Part shown: piece by piece, positions 31,783 through 43,245 of the stretch
How positions within the stretch are numbered: the first letter of the stretch is position 1
Layout of the letters: the number at the start of each line of letters is the position of its first letter
NCBI GenBank assembly: GCA_029945375.1
Contig: CM057064.1
Span: 1 to 64,000, forward strand
From: Agaricus subrufescens
Lineage: Eukaryota > Basidiomycota > Agaricomycetes > Agaricales > Agaricaceae
Length of the DNA stretch: 64,000 nucleotides
Reading direction: 5' to 3'
Position numbers and translations under genes: made by a program
Notes under the pieces: model-generated
Told to the model about the DNA's origin: nothing
The model's database searches: none
Seen by the model: only the letters and a program-made list of their open reading frames with translations

Positions 31783-32577
31783 CTATTCAACAGATTCAAC
31801 ATGAAGGCCAATGCCATGCAAACATGTTATATCCAAGCCCCAGTTACTCAAAACCTCCAAAACAATGACATCAACTAGTTGAAGCAACATTGACAAGAGG
31901 GAGGGTGATACATTGAAGTATTGATGAGTTTGGGATGGAGTCTGATCATATGTTCCATTTATGAGTGATATAAAACAGTTGTTGTGTTTCATATCAGATG
32001 GGGGACTGGAATATTTGAGAAAATTGGAGGCAGGTTTAAATGCAGAGCCCTGGGGTATTGAAATAGTATCAGGGTACAAGCCCCACAAGGTAAATGATTT
32101 AGGTGCTTTGGAGGCTGCAAACAAAGATAGAGTACAATGATGAGCATGAAAGATGCTTAAAGAAGTAATGCAGCTCTTTTTGGAGAGGCAAGCTGCAAAT
32201 TGCCCCCTTGGCCCAAGAAATTCCCAACAGTAGGAAGTAGGAGCACCACTGAGTACATGGGAAGGAGGAACAAAAGTGTCCTTTGTACACCAAACATATT
32301 GAAGCAACCCACTCCATTTGACTTCATAAGTTGGAGAGGTAGGTGCCTTTATGTGCTGGGCACCATCTGCCCACAGGGCTACATTTCTTGGATAAGCCCC
32401 TTCAAGGACACTAGAGAGGCTCTGAACATGTGCCTCAGCAGCTTCAAGGCACAAAGAGAGTGTAATGAGGTGGGAATTAGGAAGAGGCTTCAATGTGCAA
32501 TCAAGGAGGTTGACCTGTGACTCTAAATTATGGAGGTGTTGGTTAAATTGTTCAAGAGAGTGCATTGAAGATCCCAT
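31783..32577 (-). CDS. SUN-domain-like protein
   Basis: An open 264-residue frame from the ATG at 32577. The first ~70 residues are helical (possible coiled coil). From about residue 75 the SUN-domain order is recognisable: NVALWADGAQ, SPTYEVKWSGLL, a central SYCWEFLGPRGQFAACLSK (the family's C-W-x-F-P-G-x-x-G-Q strand), KSFTLWGLYPD, and the C-terminal EVLSNWGLDITCLHGIGLHV (NWGxxxxTCLYRxRVHG in the family). SUN proteins sit in the inner nuclear membrane and bind KASH partners. An upstream exon at ~32750-32600 on the same strand encodes a hydrophobic stretch (LTCLSLFLWSLATFITIVV), the expected membrane anchor. CpG is almost absent, yet the frame is intact. Confidence 0.7.
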   Translation of the reverse strand: MGSSMHSLEQFNQHLHNLESQVNLLDCTLKPLPNSHLITLSLCLEAAEAHVQSLSSVLEGAYPRNVALWADGAQHIKAPTSPTYEVKWSGLLQYVWCTKDTFVPPSHVLSGAPTSYCWEFLGPRGQFAACLSKKSCITSLSIFHAHHCTLSLFAASKAPKSFTLWGLYPDTISIPQGSAFKPASNFLKYSSPPSDMKHNNCFISLINGTYDQTPSQTHQYFNVSPSLLSMLLQLVDVIVLEVLSNWGLDITCLHGIGLHVESVE

Positions 32578-32599
32578 GCTGCAAAATCAAGTGCTCCTA

Positions 32600-32760
32600 T
32601 TTGTAAATTTGTATTGATCAATGAATGATGAAGGGACAAGACCAAGGTTGGTGATGATACTATACATCACAACAATGGTGATAAATGTAGCCAAGGACCA
32701 GAGGAATAGGCTGAGGCAAGTGAGGTGTGAGAGTCCATGCTGAACCTGCAAATGCAAAGA
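32600..32760 (-). CDS. Probable 5' exon of the SUN-domain gene (membrane segment)
   Basis: The minus-strand frame contains a ~20-residue hydrophobic helix followed by YSIITNLGLVPSSFIDQY. A TTTTGCAG acceptor-like sequence sits just before the ATG of the downstream frame (~32580), so the two may be joined by a short intron. Exact splice sites are uncertain. Confidence 0.4.
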
Positions 32761-33284
32761 TCAATTAGCATCTGACCAAATTTATGAGCTTTGTCTACCA
32801 TACCAAAGAGTTGGGCTCTGGCACAGAGTGTGGCACCCCAGTAGCTTTATTTGAGGGGAAGAAAAGCTCAGTGGAATTATGTTTGACAGGAGACATCAGG
32901 CAAGAATTGAGAGATCCTTGGAAAGTGTACCAAATAAACTTGTTTTTAAAGACTCTGGATCCAACAACCCTTAAAAATGTTAAAGATATCCTGGCCAATT
33001 TGCAAAGCCAGAACATTGGGAAGGGCTGTTGGGTGATCCCTATTGTTAGGTATGCTATGGACCAGAAGTCTTGGAGCATGTAAAGACCCGAGGCCAAGTG
33101 AGATCAATTTGACACTCATTTGTACAATATTTAAGAAGGACAGAGAGTGTCTCTTCTCAGGCCATTTGGAAGGGGGGGAGGAGGTATGACTTGGAAGTGG
33201 GAATGATGAGTTGTGACCAACATGACTTGTTTGCAGCCCTGTCAAGTCTTGGAAAAAAACAAAAGCATAATGGCTGTCATACAG
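32761..33284. other. Spacer with short frames on both strands
   Basis: Overlapping frames of about 100 residues occur on both strands (32784-33083 plus, 33097-32795 minus). I cannot decide whether either is real. Confidence 0.25.
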
Positions 33285-34448
33285 ACCCACAGTGCTGCAG
33301 GCACCAGTAACCTCCTTTTGGATAGATGTAGATCTGCTGCACAGCTTTGGATTGGCCACAGGAAGAAATTACTCATCACATGTCAAGCTCCAACACATCA
33401 TGCTTTGCTACTCCCTTGAAAAAGAGCTCACATTGGATGGCCATGTAAATGCACTTGCATTTTCCCCTAGTGACCAGTACTTAGCGGTTGCACTGAATGA
33501 ACAAGTCTGTGTTTGGGATACTACAACTTGGGCTCTCAACTTGCATTTTTATTGAGACTCTGTCCCAATCCTATCCATGGCCTGGAATTCAAACAATCAG
33601 CTTTTCTTCAGTTGTGACAGAGGCTTTCTAACCATGGTCTCTTGGGAGGAAAGGGTTTGTGAATGGTCTATCATCCTACATAACACACACTCATGACCAT
33701 TTAATGCAGGAATATCATTCTCAAGGGTTTCATGCCTCTGCAATGGAGGTTTGTTTTATAGCAATAAGTAACAATTCTTGCTATCTTGCATTGGGAGGCA
33801 GTGGCGAGGTAACACTCTGGGAAATGGGTAAGTGTATCACTCACAAATGCAGTCCAAAATTCAAAGTTGCCTCTCAGTTGGTGACAAAAATTCTAGAGCA
33901 AAATGGTTTTTTGTCAGAAAGTTAGACAATCCTCAAGACAAATATGACAGAACAACGTGAACATCACCAGGGTTGCTTGGGGCAACAAATTGTCAGGTGC
34001 CTTGGTTGTCTTTTATAAAAGGGAAGGCATTGTGTAATTTGTCTCAGCTCTATTAAATCTTTGGACCTTATGGCTTCCGGTAGGACATGGAATGTCAAAA
34101 CAGGCCTTATTCTCTTTATGGCCAGATGAATACCACAGCTGGGCTTGCTTGGTGCTCATATTGATGCACCACAGATCATCATTGATGGTGGCCCATATTT
34201 TGCCATTCTGTCTGGGAGCAAAAGACACATGTATGATTGGCAGAGCAGGAGAGTTTATCAGTCTCTCTATCCCCCTGCAATTATCCTTCACTGGTCACCA
34301 ATTATATGGGCACATGAGGGTTCATGCATCATTGCTGCACTCAAGTCTGAGATTGTCCTTTTGCATATTGAGAAGCAGCAAAAGATGGTGTTGAACATTG
34401 AAGGTAAGCACCAGGACTATCCAGCAGTTTTTTTTCTCATCATGATTT
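33285..34448 (+). pseudogene. WD40-repeat protein, broken
   Basis: Repeat-like blades appear in succession with stops and frame changes between them. One around 33435-33535 has GHVNALAFSPSDQYLAVAL then QVCVWDTTTWAL, the GH...WD spacing of a WD40 repeat. The next around 33575-33650 has ILSMAWNSNNQLFFSC. Another around 33725-33835 has AISNNSCYLALGGSGEVTLW. The last around 34145-34400 has IIIDGGPYFAILSGSKRH. Some breaks could be introns. WD40 propellers are protein-interaction scaffolds; the specific role is unknown. Confidence 0.55.
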
Positions 34449-35118
34449 AGAGTGTCATCATGTCACTTGAATGTAACACATATAGCCATGAGTCATCATA
34501 ACTGCTACCCCTACAAAGTCTCAACCCTTTTAACTTGGATTGCTACAGCGGAACAAAAGCCTAGGTGATGAGGAAAAAAATTTCTATTGGATAGCCTTGG
34601 TTACAAATGGTAACAATCTCAACATTGTATGTGCTGATGGTGTGTAGAATATTTGTTGTCCCTTCTGAATCATTGAAGTCTGACCTCCTCATAGCACCAT
34701 TGCCCAGGGAGAATTAATGAAAATTCCTTTTCTGTCATTCCTTCAAACTTAATTATGCCCTTGCATGTCTTTTTGTGGTGGCACTCTACTGGTACATTTG
34801 CACCTAGTAGTAACAACCTTGCAAATACAAACTTGCTGTTCTAGTGTGTATAGACCATTTTTAAGATTAGTCACATAGGCTCAGACTATTTTGCCTTTGG
34901 CTTGATTGTCTCTTGGTTTTCCATATGGGGTAGGCCACTTATACCTGCACAAGTCATGTAAGGCATGATGACTGTCATCAATTGTTCTTCTTCCCAGATC
35001 ACCAGCATTGGGAACACATTTCTGAGGGTAAGATGCCAGTGCATGTCATATATCAATCAACATGGTCAATTAAACATTATGAATTATAGATGACTATTGG
35101 CAAAAGACCACACAACTG
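34449..35118. other. Spacer between WD40-like and following ORFs
   Basis: No supported gene; CpG-depleted. Confidence 0.3.
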
Positions 35119-35221
35119 TCATGGAAGCACCATATATGAACCATTTACTCGCCCCAGAGATGGTGAGTCTGCTTCATCTGTTTTGTCCTGTTTGAAAGTA
35201 CTCTGCTGAAAATAAAATAAA

Positions 35222-37043
35222 ATGCTAGGAACAATACAAGTTTCTGATGCACTACTCATTGGTGAGCTAGACTCCACATACCTGTTTGCTGATAACAAGA
35301 ATCTGTACTTGTGCAAGGGTGAAAAGCTTGTCATCAGCACTCTCAATGCTGACTACCTCCCATATGTTAACCTTGGAACTCAAGTCATCTCCATGTGTGT
35401 TGATGGGAGATGGGGGGCAGAGGACTGGGCTCAATGGCCACAATGGCATTTCAATGGTTGAGATCATTTCCCTTATATCCTGCAAAAGCCTGCCAAGAAT
35501 GTCCTTGATTCACATCCTCTTCATTGTCTCTGGTACAATATATCCAAGGCCAACTTTCAATTAGGTCCAGGCTCAAAGTCATTTGGCATGTTACTACCCC
35601 AAATCATGGAGGAGTTGTACAGTATTTGCATGAATCTGATGAAGGAGGTTGAAGATTGTGTTTGCTGTGATGGTTTAGACTATCAAAATCTTCACCAGTG
35701 TGCTATGAAAATGCACCATTGTGTCTCTACCCTTCATTTTATGCCTCAACCTTTCACTGGCATTCATCTCACAACCATTGCTACTCAGCAATATTGCTTG
35801 GAGTTGTGGGCAATGTTGGATAGGATTGCAATTGACAGGAAAAGCTTGTCTTCTTCTGACTCACAGTTCATCATTTCATCAGGCAGATCCTCTGTTGTTG
35901 ATAATACTCATCTTGGTTGCATTACCAATTGCATTCCTGTTCTTTGCAAACTGCATGAGAAGAGAATCCCAGTATGGTATGTATGCCCATTGTTGGAAGT
36001 ATCCCTCAGCACAATGGTCATGATGCAGTCACCCATTATTTGGCCTGCTCATCATGGGATTGAGACAAAATGTTGGCCCAGTGTGCCTATATTCCATCAA
36101 GGGCCCCTATTGCAGCAAATCCATGTTGGCATTGAGCAATGGAAACCTGGTAATCTTCAACTCAATTTGCTTGGTCAAGGTTCCAAGTCAGAATTGGCAA
36201 TGTTGGAGATTCCACATTGGAAATCATACAAAACCTTACATTCTTCTGAGCCATGTGAGTAGTCCTCTTATTTGTCACATCAGGTCAAAATCTGAGTATT
36301 ATACAGATTCAAAAGGAAAGGCTGTTGGACAAATACAGCTGAAAAATCCTAATATATCAGTAAATCTTGATCTATTTAAGGACCTTGACCCACCTTATTT
36401 TCTGAAGCTTATTAATTCCTGGAAGAAGGCACTCACAGAAGTCAATGTCAACATCATGCATGTAATCGACCACCCTGACATCAAGCTCTTTTGAGGATTT
36501 GCCTTCCCACCTCAGAACATATTTTGTGGAGACAATGAGCAGAGGAATCTGGAACACATGCTCAGTTGGTTGGTTGTTTGGTCCTCCTGGATGAGCACCC
36601 TTAGTGACTCCTTGCACTTGACACCTCTCCCTAATGCCCAGCAATGGTGTACCTATCTCTGTGGTGTTGCTTTAGATCTCAAACTTCTCCAAGTGGATAA
36701 TTGTCACCACACTTTGGAAGCTCCCACTGTTGATGCCTCTCATTCCACCTGTCAAGGTGGCAAGTTGAAGGAAGCAGCCAAAGCAATTTTTGTTCAAGTC
36801 CTGCCAAAACAAGAGGATGTACAGGTGCTCATGTGGAATGATCAGGTTGTCTGGCACTGTATAGGTGGACTCAATTTCTCTACTATTGGCCATCAGTGGC
36901 TTATCTGGGATACTGAAGAACATAACTTTCACACTGAGCTGACAACCCTCAATCAGATTATAATGAAATTGATGTGTGATACTGATGAAGAAAGCAAGAT
37001 TAAAATTTCAACACTTGTTCAGGCATGCTCTTTCAACCCTTGA
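35222..37043 (+). pseudogene. Agaricomycete repeat-family hypothetical protein, in pieces
   Basis: Consecutive plus-strand frames (35222-35461, 35588-36262, 36558-37043) look like parts of one protein. Features include HFNGWDHFPYIL-like sequence (with one W codon now a stop), KLHEKRIPVWYVCPL, and a C-terminal section with FSTIGHQWLIWDTEEHNFHTELTTL. This resembles, from memory of basidiomycete gene sets, an abundant hypothetical family with a (G)xPVWxVR-like motif and a C-terminal helical end, often near transposons. Function is unknown. Stops and frameshifts indicate decay, though some gaps could be introns. Confidence 0.4.
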
Positions 37044-37379
37044 CTGGATGCAGGAATTGAACTCCCTACACTTGCACTTAGTTCCAGCAAATCTGCTGAC
37101 CTTTCATCAAACTACTTCATACTGTCAAAAACCTGAGGATATTCTCCCATTGATGTGGGTATGAAGATTTTACAGCTCCATTACATCATTCTAACTCACC
37201 ATACAGGTAACATTCAACCATCCATGGAGTCTATGGAGCAGCTCAAGTGGTGGCTAACACAGGTGGAAGAAGAGGTCACAGCAGCTGGGGTTACCCAAAG
37301 GATGTATAAGAACATGGTTGAGAAATTTTTGGTCTGTGTTTTTCACTCAAAATCTGATACTTTACATTCTTAGTAATCT

Positions 37380-37837
37380 CACAGGCCAATTACAAGGATG
37401 GTGTCAAGAGTATTGTTAAATCTATTCAAAAGACAGTTGAGGAGATTGAGTTGAAACAACAAGCTGCCAGCCAACACTTTAATTGGCTCCAGATTGATCT
37501 ACATGATATTTGGGATAAAATGGAATGGATGTCACATGAACTGGAAGATGGCATTGCCAGGTAGCTTGGTGATATCATCAGATCCCTTGGTCAACAACAA
37601 GCACAGGCCCAAGCAATAAATCACAACAAAGCTGATGGATTAATTCAAGTGGTTCAGGAATTGCTCAAAGCTCAAGCTGAAGAGAGAGAAGAATTTATGA
37701 AGTTTAGGACTCTGATCAACACACAACTGGCAACTATTGCTGGCATCTGTAATAGCTTAGAACATCTACTTCAGGGACTTTTGGATGACATTCTGTACCA
37801 CATTCCACCTGAGTTACAGCAGCTTGGCATAACATGA
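37380..37837 (+). pseudogene. Coiled-coil ORF fragment
   Basis: A frame with one stop near 37563 reads VEEIELKQQAASQHFNWLQ then AQAEEREEFMKFRTLINTQL and ends PPELQQLGIT. Heptad-like spacing suggests a coiled coil. It may be the 3' part of the preceding gene or a separate one. No family recognised. Confidence 0.35.
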
Positions 37838-38317
37838 CTTGCAGAGGCCATAGATGCAAAATCTTCCAGAAAAAAGGGTCAGTGTCTCCTTATGATTGGA
37901 ATCTACTCCATTTTTTTGTGTTTACTGAATTACATTCTCAGAATCATCAGAATCACTCATTTATGATGAACAAGTCTTCTGCTTCACCCAATCAAGGGAT
38001 GTTTTTCCTGCTGTATATGTATGCTGGTCTCTGCAAGCCCTGTGTGTCTTCTAATGATTTACTTGTTAGCAGGCCAGCTCATCACATCATACATCAATGT
38101 TTTGCTGAACTCTACCCTCTTGAGGCATAATTTTTCATGCAAGAAAGTTGCTGGCCTTTTCATTATTCCTCAGGCATCTCCCATTGATTTTTTACACAGT
38201 GCTTACCTATGGCTCCCATTTCTTTTGGCCATTGTAATATTTTTTATATTTGAGTTTATTTCTGCTGATGACAACAATCAGTCCCTGTTGTATCATCCAA
38301 CATTATCTTATATCTAG
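37838..38317 (+). other. Spacer with hydrophobic short frames
   Basis: Two overlapping 98-residue frames; neither has supportive features. Nothing else seen. Confidence 0.25.
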
Positions 38318-38322
38318 ATACA

Positions 38323-38924
38323 TGTTATAGTGACCCCAGCCCGGTCCTAAGCTAGGGCATTACGTCGTAGGAAATGCTCAGATTACCTAAGCATAACAAA
38401 GGATCCTCTTCAATGATCAATATCTCAGAGTAACCCAAATACGCAAAGCAACTAGAGCTAGAGAGCAATATCAAAGATATTAAAGCAATTAAGGCTTAAT
38501 TCACTTCTAGGCTTTAGTTAGAGAAAAGGCTCTATATTCAAGTCTCCACCTAACCAAGTAGAAACATTGGGGAGTTTCTACATGGTCAAGTCGACGTCTT
38601 ATATACTACATGACTCTATCTATTAATAACTTTGATTCTAAGAACCTCTATCCCTAATAAATGATCCTCAGGGCAGGAAGCATGGCTCGGGACTGAGATA
38701 GAAGCTTAATGAAACTAAAGATATCTAGATAGAAGTTCTTCTATCTATATATAAGACTTCTTAACTATTTATATAGAGTTCATTCATAATCAAGGCACAG
38801 AAGACAGTACAGAAATATCAAGATCAAAGAAGCAAAATACAAGTACAAGAATAGAAAGACATAATTGAAACGATTACATAAGTAATCATTTCCGTAAAAG
38901 AAAATATTGTTCATAATCATAACA
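38323..38924 (-). mobile_element. Solo LTR D (602 bp)
   Basis: It begins TGTTATAGTGACC and ends AATCATAACA. The perfect 5-bp duplication ATACA flanks it (38318-38322 and 38925-38929). Its start matches the inverse of the end of the solo LTR at 62080-62630, so the two belong to one family. No internal region is present. Confidence 0.85.
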
Positions 38925-40829
38925 ATACATCTTTATCAGTGGTTCCATAACCATAGTTGGTATGATAGTATCTATTGCTTAGTGGTGCAATTCTAGCAAT
39001 GGATCATATTTTAGGTGACCCAGACCCTATTTTGACACCTAGGGCCCAAACTCCAACTGCACTATCAGGGTTGTTGGGCCTTCTATTTTTTTGGTCATGT
39101 AAACCTGGGCAGGGAGTGGAAGCAAATATTTGTCACATGAGTTGAAGCATTTTCTTTCTTTTCCATCCCCCTGCTCATGTCCAACACTGGGCCCAGTGGG
39201 TAAGTGCTTGAACTAGTTCATGTTTGCTTTTCTTATATATTTCTGCAGGCATGAACCAGCTGCTCTGGTAATAGAACCCTATCAGGAGGCATATGTGAAG
39301 CATAATTTGAAGAAGAACAAAATTCTGATCATACTGAATTTTGTAAACTCCGCACTGCAACAAAAGCCCATGGGTTACAAGAAATGCCCAAAGGTGCAGA
39401 TACTAATAGTAGCAATGGCACTGGTGTCATCTAAACAGCACAAGGAGGGCTTCATTTTGACAAGAACATTGATACTATAGGGCAGGGAAACCTCTTTGTG
39501 TGAAAGACTCAGCTGGTCTGGTAGACCAGTTCGATTCCTTTTTAATGTTCACCAAAGTGGATGAGCTTATGGAGAATCAACATGAAATGACAGATGAAGA
39601 ATTTATTTCTGCTGACAAGGGCTCTGATGAAACAATTATACCAACCCATGTTGGCTCTCAATCTCCCATGTTCCCAGGTAACTTTGTTCATCTTATGCTG
39701 TCTTCTCACTGAAATCTCTTTACTAGATAATGTTATTGCATTTTTGCCCCATATGCCAACTCATAGTCTGGATTCCAATCTTCCACAAAACTGACTCATT
39801 GTCCCTATACCTGGAAAACTAGCAAATATCCCTGCAACAACATACAATGACACTCATTTTGGAACCAGTACGAGTTACTCCAAGTTTGGATATCTGTGCA
39901 ACCTAACTGTGTCCTGATTGTACTACTTTCCAATCAGATCTTAGTGTTAAACAGCCAACGCCAACTCCTGTAGAGGTTCCACCTCCCTCGGGCTCCAATG
40001 ACCTATGGAACAAATATCAAGTTATTGACAAATTGATGGGGATTCAGTCCTACTCATCAAGGTCACATCTGACAGAACCCATGGACCATTCACAAAATCA
40101 TAAACTACCTGGCTCTTCTTTGGGTACACATGTTCAAGGAAATGAGTTTAATGCAGATAGTAGCCGTGACCTTAGTATAGCAGGTTTGTTTTTCAGAACT
40201 GGTAGAAAATCTGAACCTGATCCACTTTTAGCACTACACTAGGAGACATGACACACTCTGATGACATGGCCTCACCCATGGAAGATGTCAACTGCACTCC
40301 TAGCATTGTTCATTCCACTAACAGTATTGTCTACACTTGTACCTTTTTACCTATGACTGATCATAGTCACATTGCTGTTGTGAATGAAGGGGCAGGCAGT
40401 GATCTGACAGACAGAAATGGTGATCATGCTTTTTTCATCCTGTTTCTACAATCTCACCATGCTGGTCGCAGTTCAGGCTTACAAGATGCAGACAAATGCT
40501 ACCAACAATCAAGGTCCAGGGCCTCTATGTGTTGACCTCACAAGTCCCAATTGTGTAAGCATCTCAGTTTCCAATACTAGAGCTTGCTCAGGTCTATGCA
40601 GTGTTGTTCTAAGAGAAGAAACAACAAACATAAAAGACCTTGCCCTCCAGATGAGGCTAATAAAAGAGTCAACTGGGAAGGTGATGACAAAAGTGAAGTT
40701 GATCTATACCCAAATAGTGGTGGGGGAGTCAATTGCAAGCATAACATCTTATTCAGTGAAAGGTATTGCATTGACATGGCAATTCTTGCAATTGTCATGG
40801 AACACAAACCCCCAATAAGACTTTTACTC
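38925..40829 (+). other. Decayed region upstream of the CACTA transposase
   Basis: Several short plus-strand frames occur (39220-39480, 39500-39712, 40033-40242, 40248-40535, 40417-40818). A plausible GT-AG intron lies at about 39198-39248. They may be N-terminal transposase exons but carry no motif that I recognise. Confidence 0.3.
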
Positions 40830-41389
40830 CAGAGCCTTTCACCAAAGCAGAAAATAAATTCAAGGTGCTATTTGGAGGGCTGGCTCATCCTGGTCAAGCA
40901 AGGGGTGGTAAGCTACATGCAGACCAATGGCATTTGTTTTTCACCATTAATCTCCCTATCACCCTCACTTGGCTGTGGGGCACAGCCCCTTTGGAAAGTT
41001 GTCAAGCTAAATTTTTGGAAAATTTCCTTTACTTGGTCAGTGCTGTCAAGGTTGCTTCACAATGTACCATTTCCAAAGAGAACATCATCTTGTATGAAAA
41101 ACATATGCTCAGATACCTCACCACCTTATGGGATTTGTACCCAGGTATCAAAATTGTGCCTTATCAACATATCACTTTACACTTTGGCAATTTTTTATGC
41201 TGCTTTGGCCCTACCCATGGATGGAGATGCTTTTCATTTGAACAATATAATTATCTTCTTCAACAAATACTCACAAACCAATTAATTGGTATGTTTATTT
41301 GCACTATAGCTAGCAAATCAACTCATTCACCTGCAGGACAAATGGAGAGGACTATGTTTTGAAAATTCAATATGTTGCAGAATTTGCAC

Positions 41390-42740
41390 TGTAGAGGTAG
41401 TAAATGAAACGTTAAGGGTGTAGCTAGTTTAATAAACACACCACACTTCACTAACTAGTACTCGTAAATGCAAGTTCATGGGGAGATATTCGAGAGAAAA
41501 GGTTATTTCGAAGTTAAAGTTAATAAAGAAGGAATTCCAAATAAAAGAATCCTCAAACTTGTGCTAGCTACGAACGGGCCGAAGGGCTATGTGAATGTTG
41601 AACTCTAGCTACTGCATTGTAGCCAAGCTAAGTCGCACCAATGACGTTTAATGAAGAGCTGCGATGATCTAACTTGCTAGTTATCCACCGACTCCACAAT
41701 TACAACTCAAGCTAGCACCGACTTACACCTCTGCTGGATATAAGTGTGCGATGGTAGCCTAGCTAGTCCCTTAAACTATCGTATCACTGGCAACTTAGTG
41801 AATTCTCTGAACAGGTAACGTCTCCAACGTGAACTGCTGAACTAGTCTGAGTTTTTCTAGAAGCTCTCTCACAAGCTAGTTGTTATTCACTTATTAGATC
41901 GCTACTTTACAAATCACAATCCTCAAAGCTAGACGCGGGCAGGAGATTGCTTGCCTTTCTTGATGCTAGCTAGAGGGTTTTTATATTCACATTATGCGTA
42001 CAAATATTAACAAAGTAGTTCTACTATTACTAAGGGTATCATATGGACTGGGCTGAGGGTACGGATAGATCCTATCCGCACCAATCATCATGGTTGGAGC
42101 AGGTGCTGCCTGACGTCGCTTAGCACCTTACCCCTTCCAACTAACAATGGTAGCTAGTCTTCATTGTGCTACCCCTGGCATCCAGATGGGTACGTTGTCA
42201 GGTTTCAGAATGCCGAAGGCTGCTTGGCTGAACGTTCTATCCATTCAGATTCATTATCGATATGTGATGAGAATCCTAATCAGTGATATGTCCGGCTAGC
42301 TAGTGGGTCCACGATAATCTGATGGGATTTCAGCTCACTAGTTTGCATGATAGCCATTCCCTGTCCAAGCTGATGTCTTCTGCGGGTCAACTGCTTCGAA
42401 TAGTATATCTCTGGAGGAGTGATCTGTAGTTTTGCTAAGCATAAATCAACGTTTCATCTAGGTAGCTAGAGCGTCACCGTCGTATTTTGGCCTAACTAGT
42501 TGTCACCACCAGATCTAATGCCTCTACTCAGATCATTCCTGGTAGCTAGTGACTATATTTGCCTTACACAGTACAGTTTCCCCGTATAAGAGTCAAGGTG
42601 GATTTATTAGACTACGAGATATACTATTGAGGTGTCGAGAGATGGTTAGGTTCTGACCCTGCACCTTAGCTAGTGGGTGTTATACCCTTGTAAATACTAG
42701 CTAGTACATTTCTACGCGTAAAACGGCGCGCGCCGTATCA
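41390..42740 (+). mobile_element. Solo LTR B, 1.35 kb
   Basis: TGTAGAGG...CGTATCA, flanked by a perfect 4-bp duplication GCAC (41386-41389 and 42741-42744). It retains many CpGs, including a GC palindrome near the 3' end (42724-42735) that the sister copies A and C have lost by transition. It sits inside the CACTA transposase gene. Confidence 0.9.
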
Positions 42741-42792
42741 GCACATGCTCATCAACACCCATCATCTTCCCAAACAACTCCATTGCCTTATA

Positions 42793-42912
42793 CATCAGCA
42801 AAAGGTTTGGCTACTTGAAGCTACTTGAAGCTACTTGAGGGCTACTTGAAAATTCTCAAGTAGCCCTCAAGTACCTTCAAGTAGTTTCAAGTAGCCAAAC
42901 CTTTTGCTGATG
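42793..42912. mobile_element. 120-bp hairpin MITE
   Basis: A nearly perfect palindrome from CATCAGCAAAAGGTTTGGCT to its inverse, with several CTACTTGA units inside. TA flanks both ends (42791-42792 and 42913-42914). It interrupts the transposase gene. Confidence 0.8.
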
Positions 42913-43245
42913 TAGCAGCATATGACCAGTCATTCAATAGTGACATACAAGGAACTCTGCTAAGCAAAGATTTATACAGTGCTAAAATTGATGAAGGCAT
43001 AGACATGGAAGAGAATGTCAGGCTCCAAAAGGTTGTTTACACCTTGTTAAAGGACTGGGTAAGGACACATGACAATCACAAAGTTGTTGAATTTGATGAG
43101 AAGGTATGCCAGCTGCAAGCTACTTTGAGAGAGGTAACATACAAGACTGCAAACCACTTTTCTGGAGACAGTCAGGTAGTATTCCATCCACTGGGACAAA
43201 ACTCACCCTTTGACTGGACTGCAGGTTCTCTTAGGCAAATATTTA

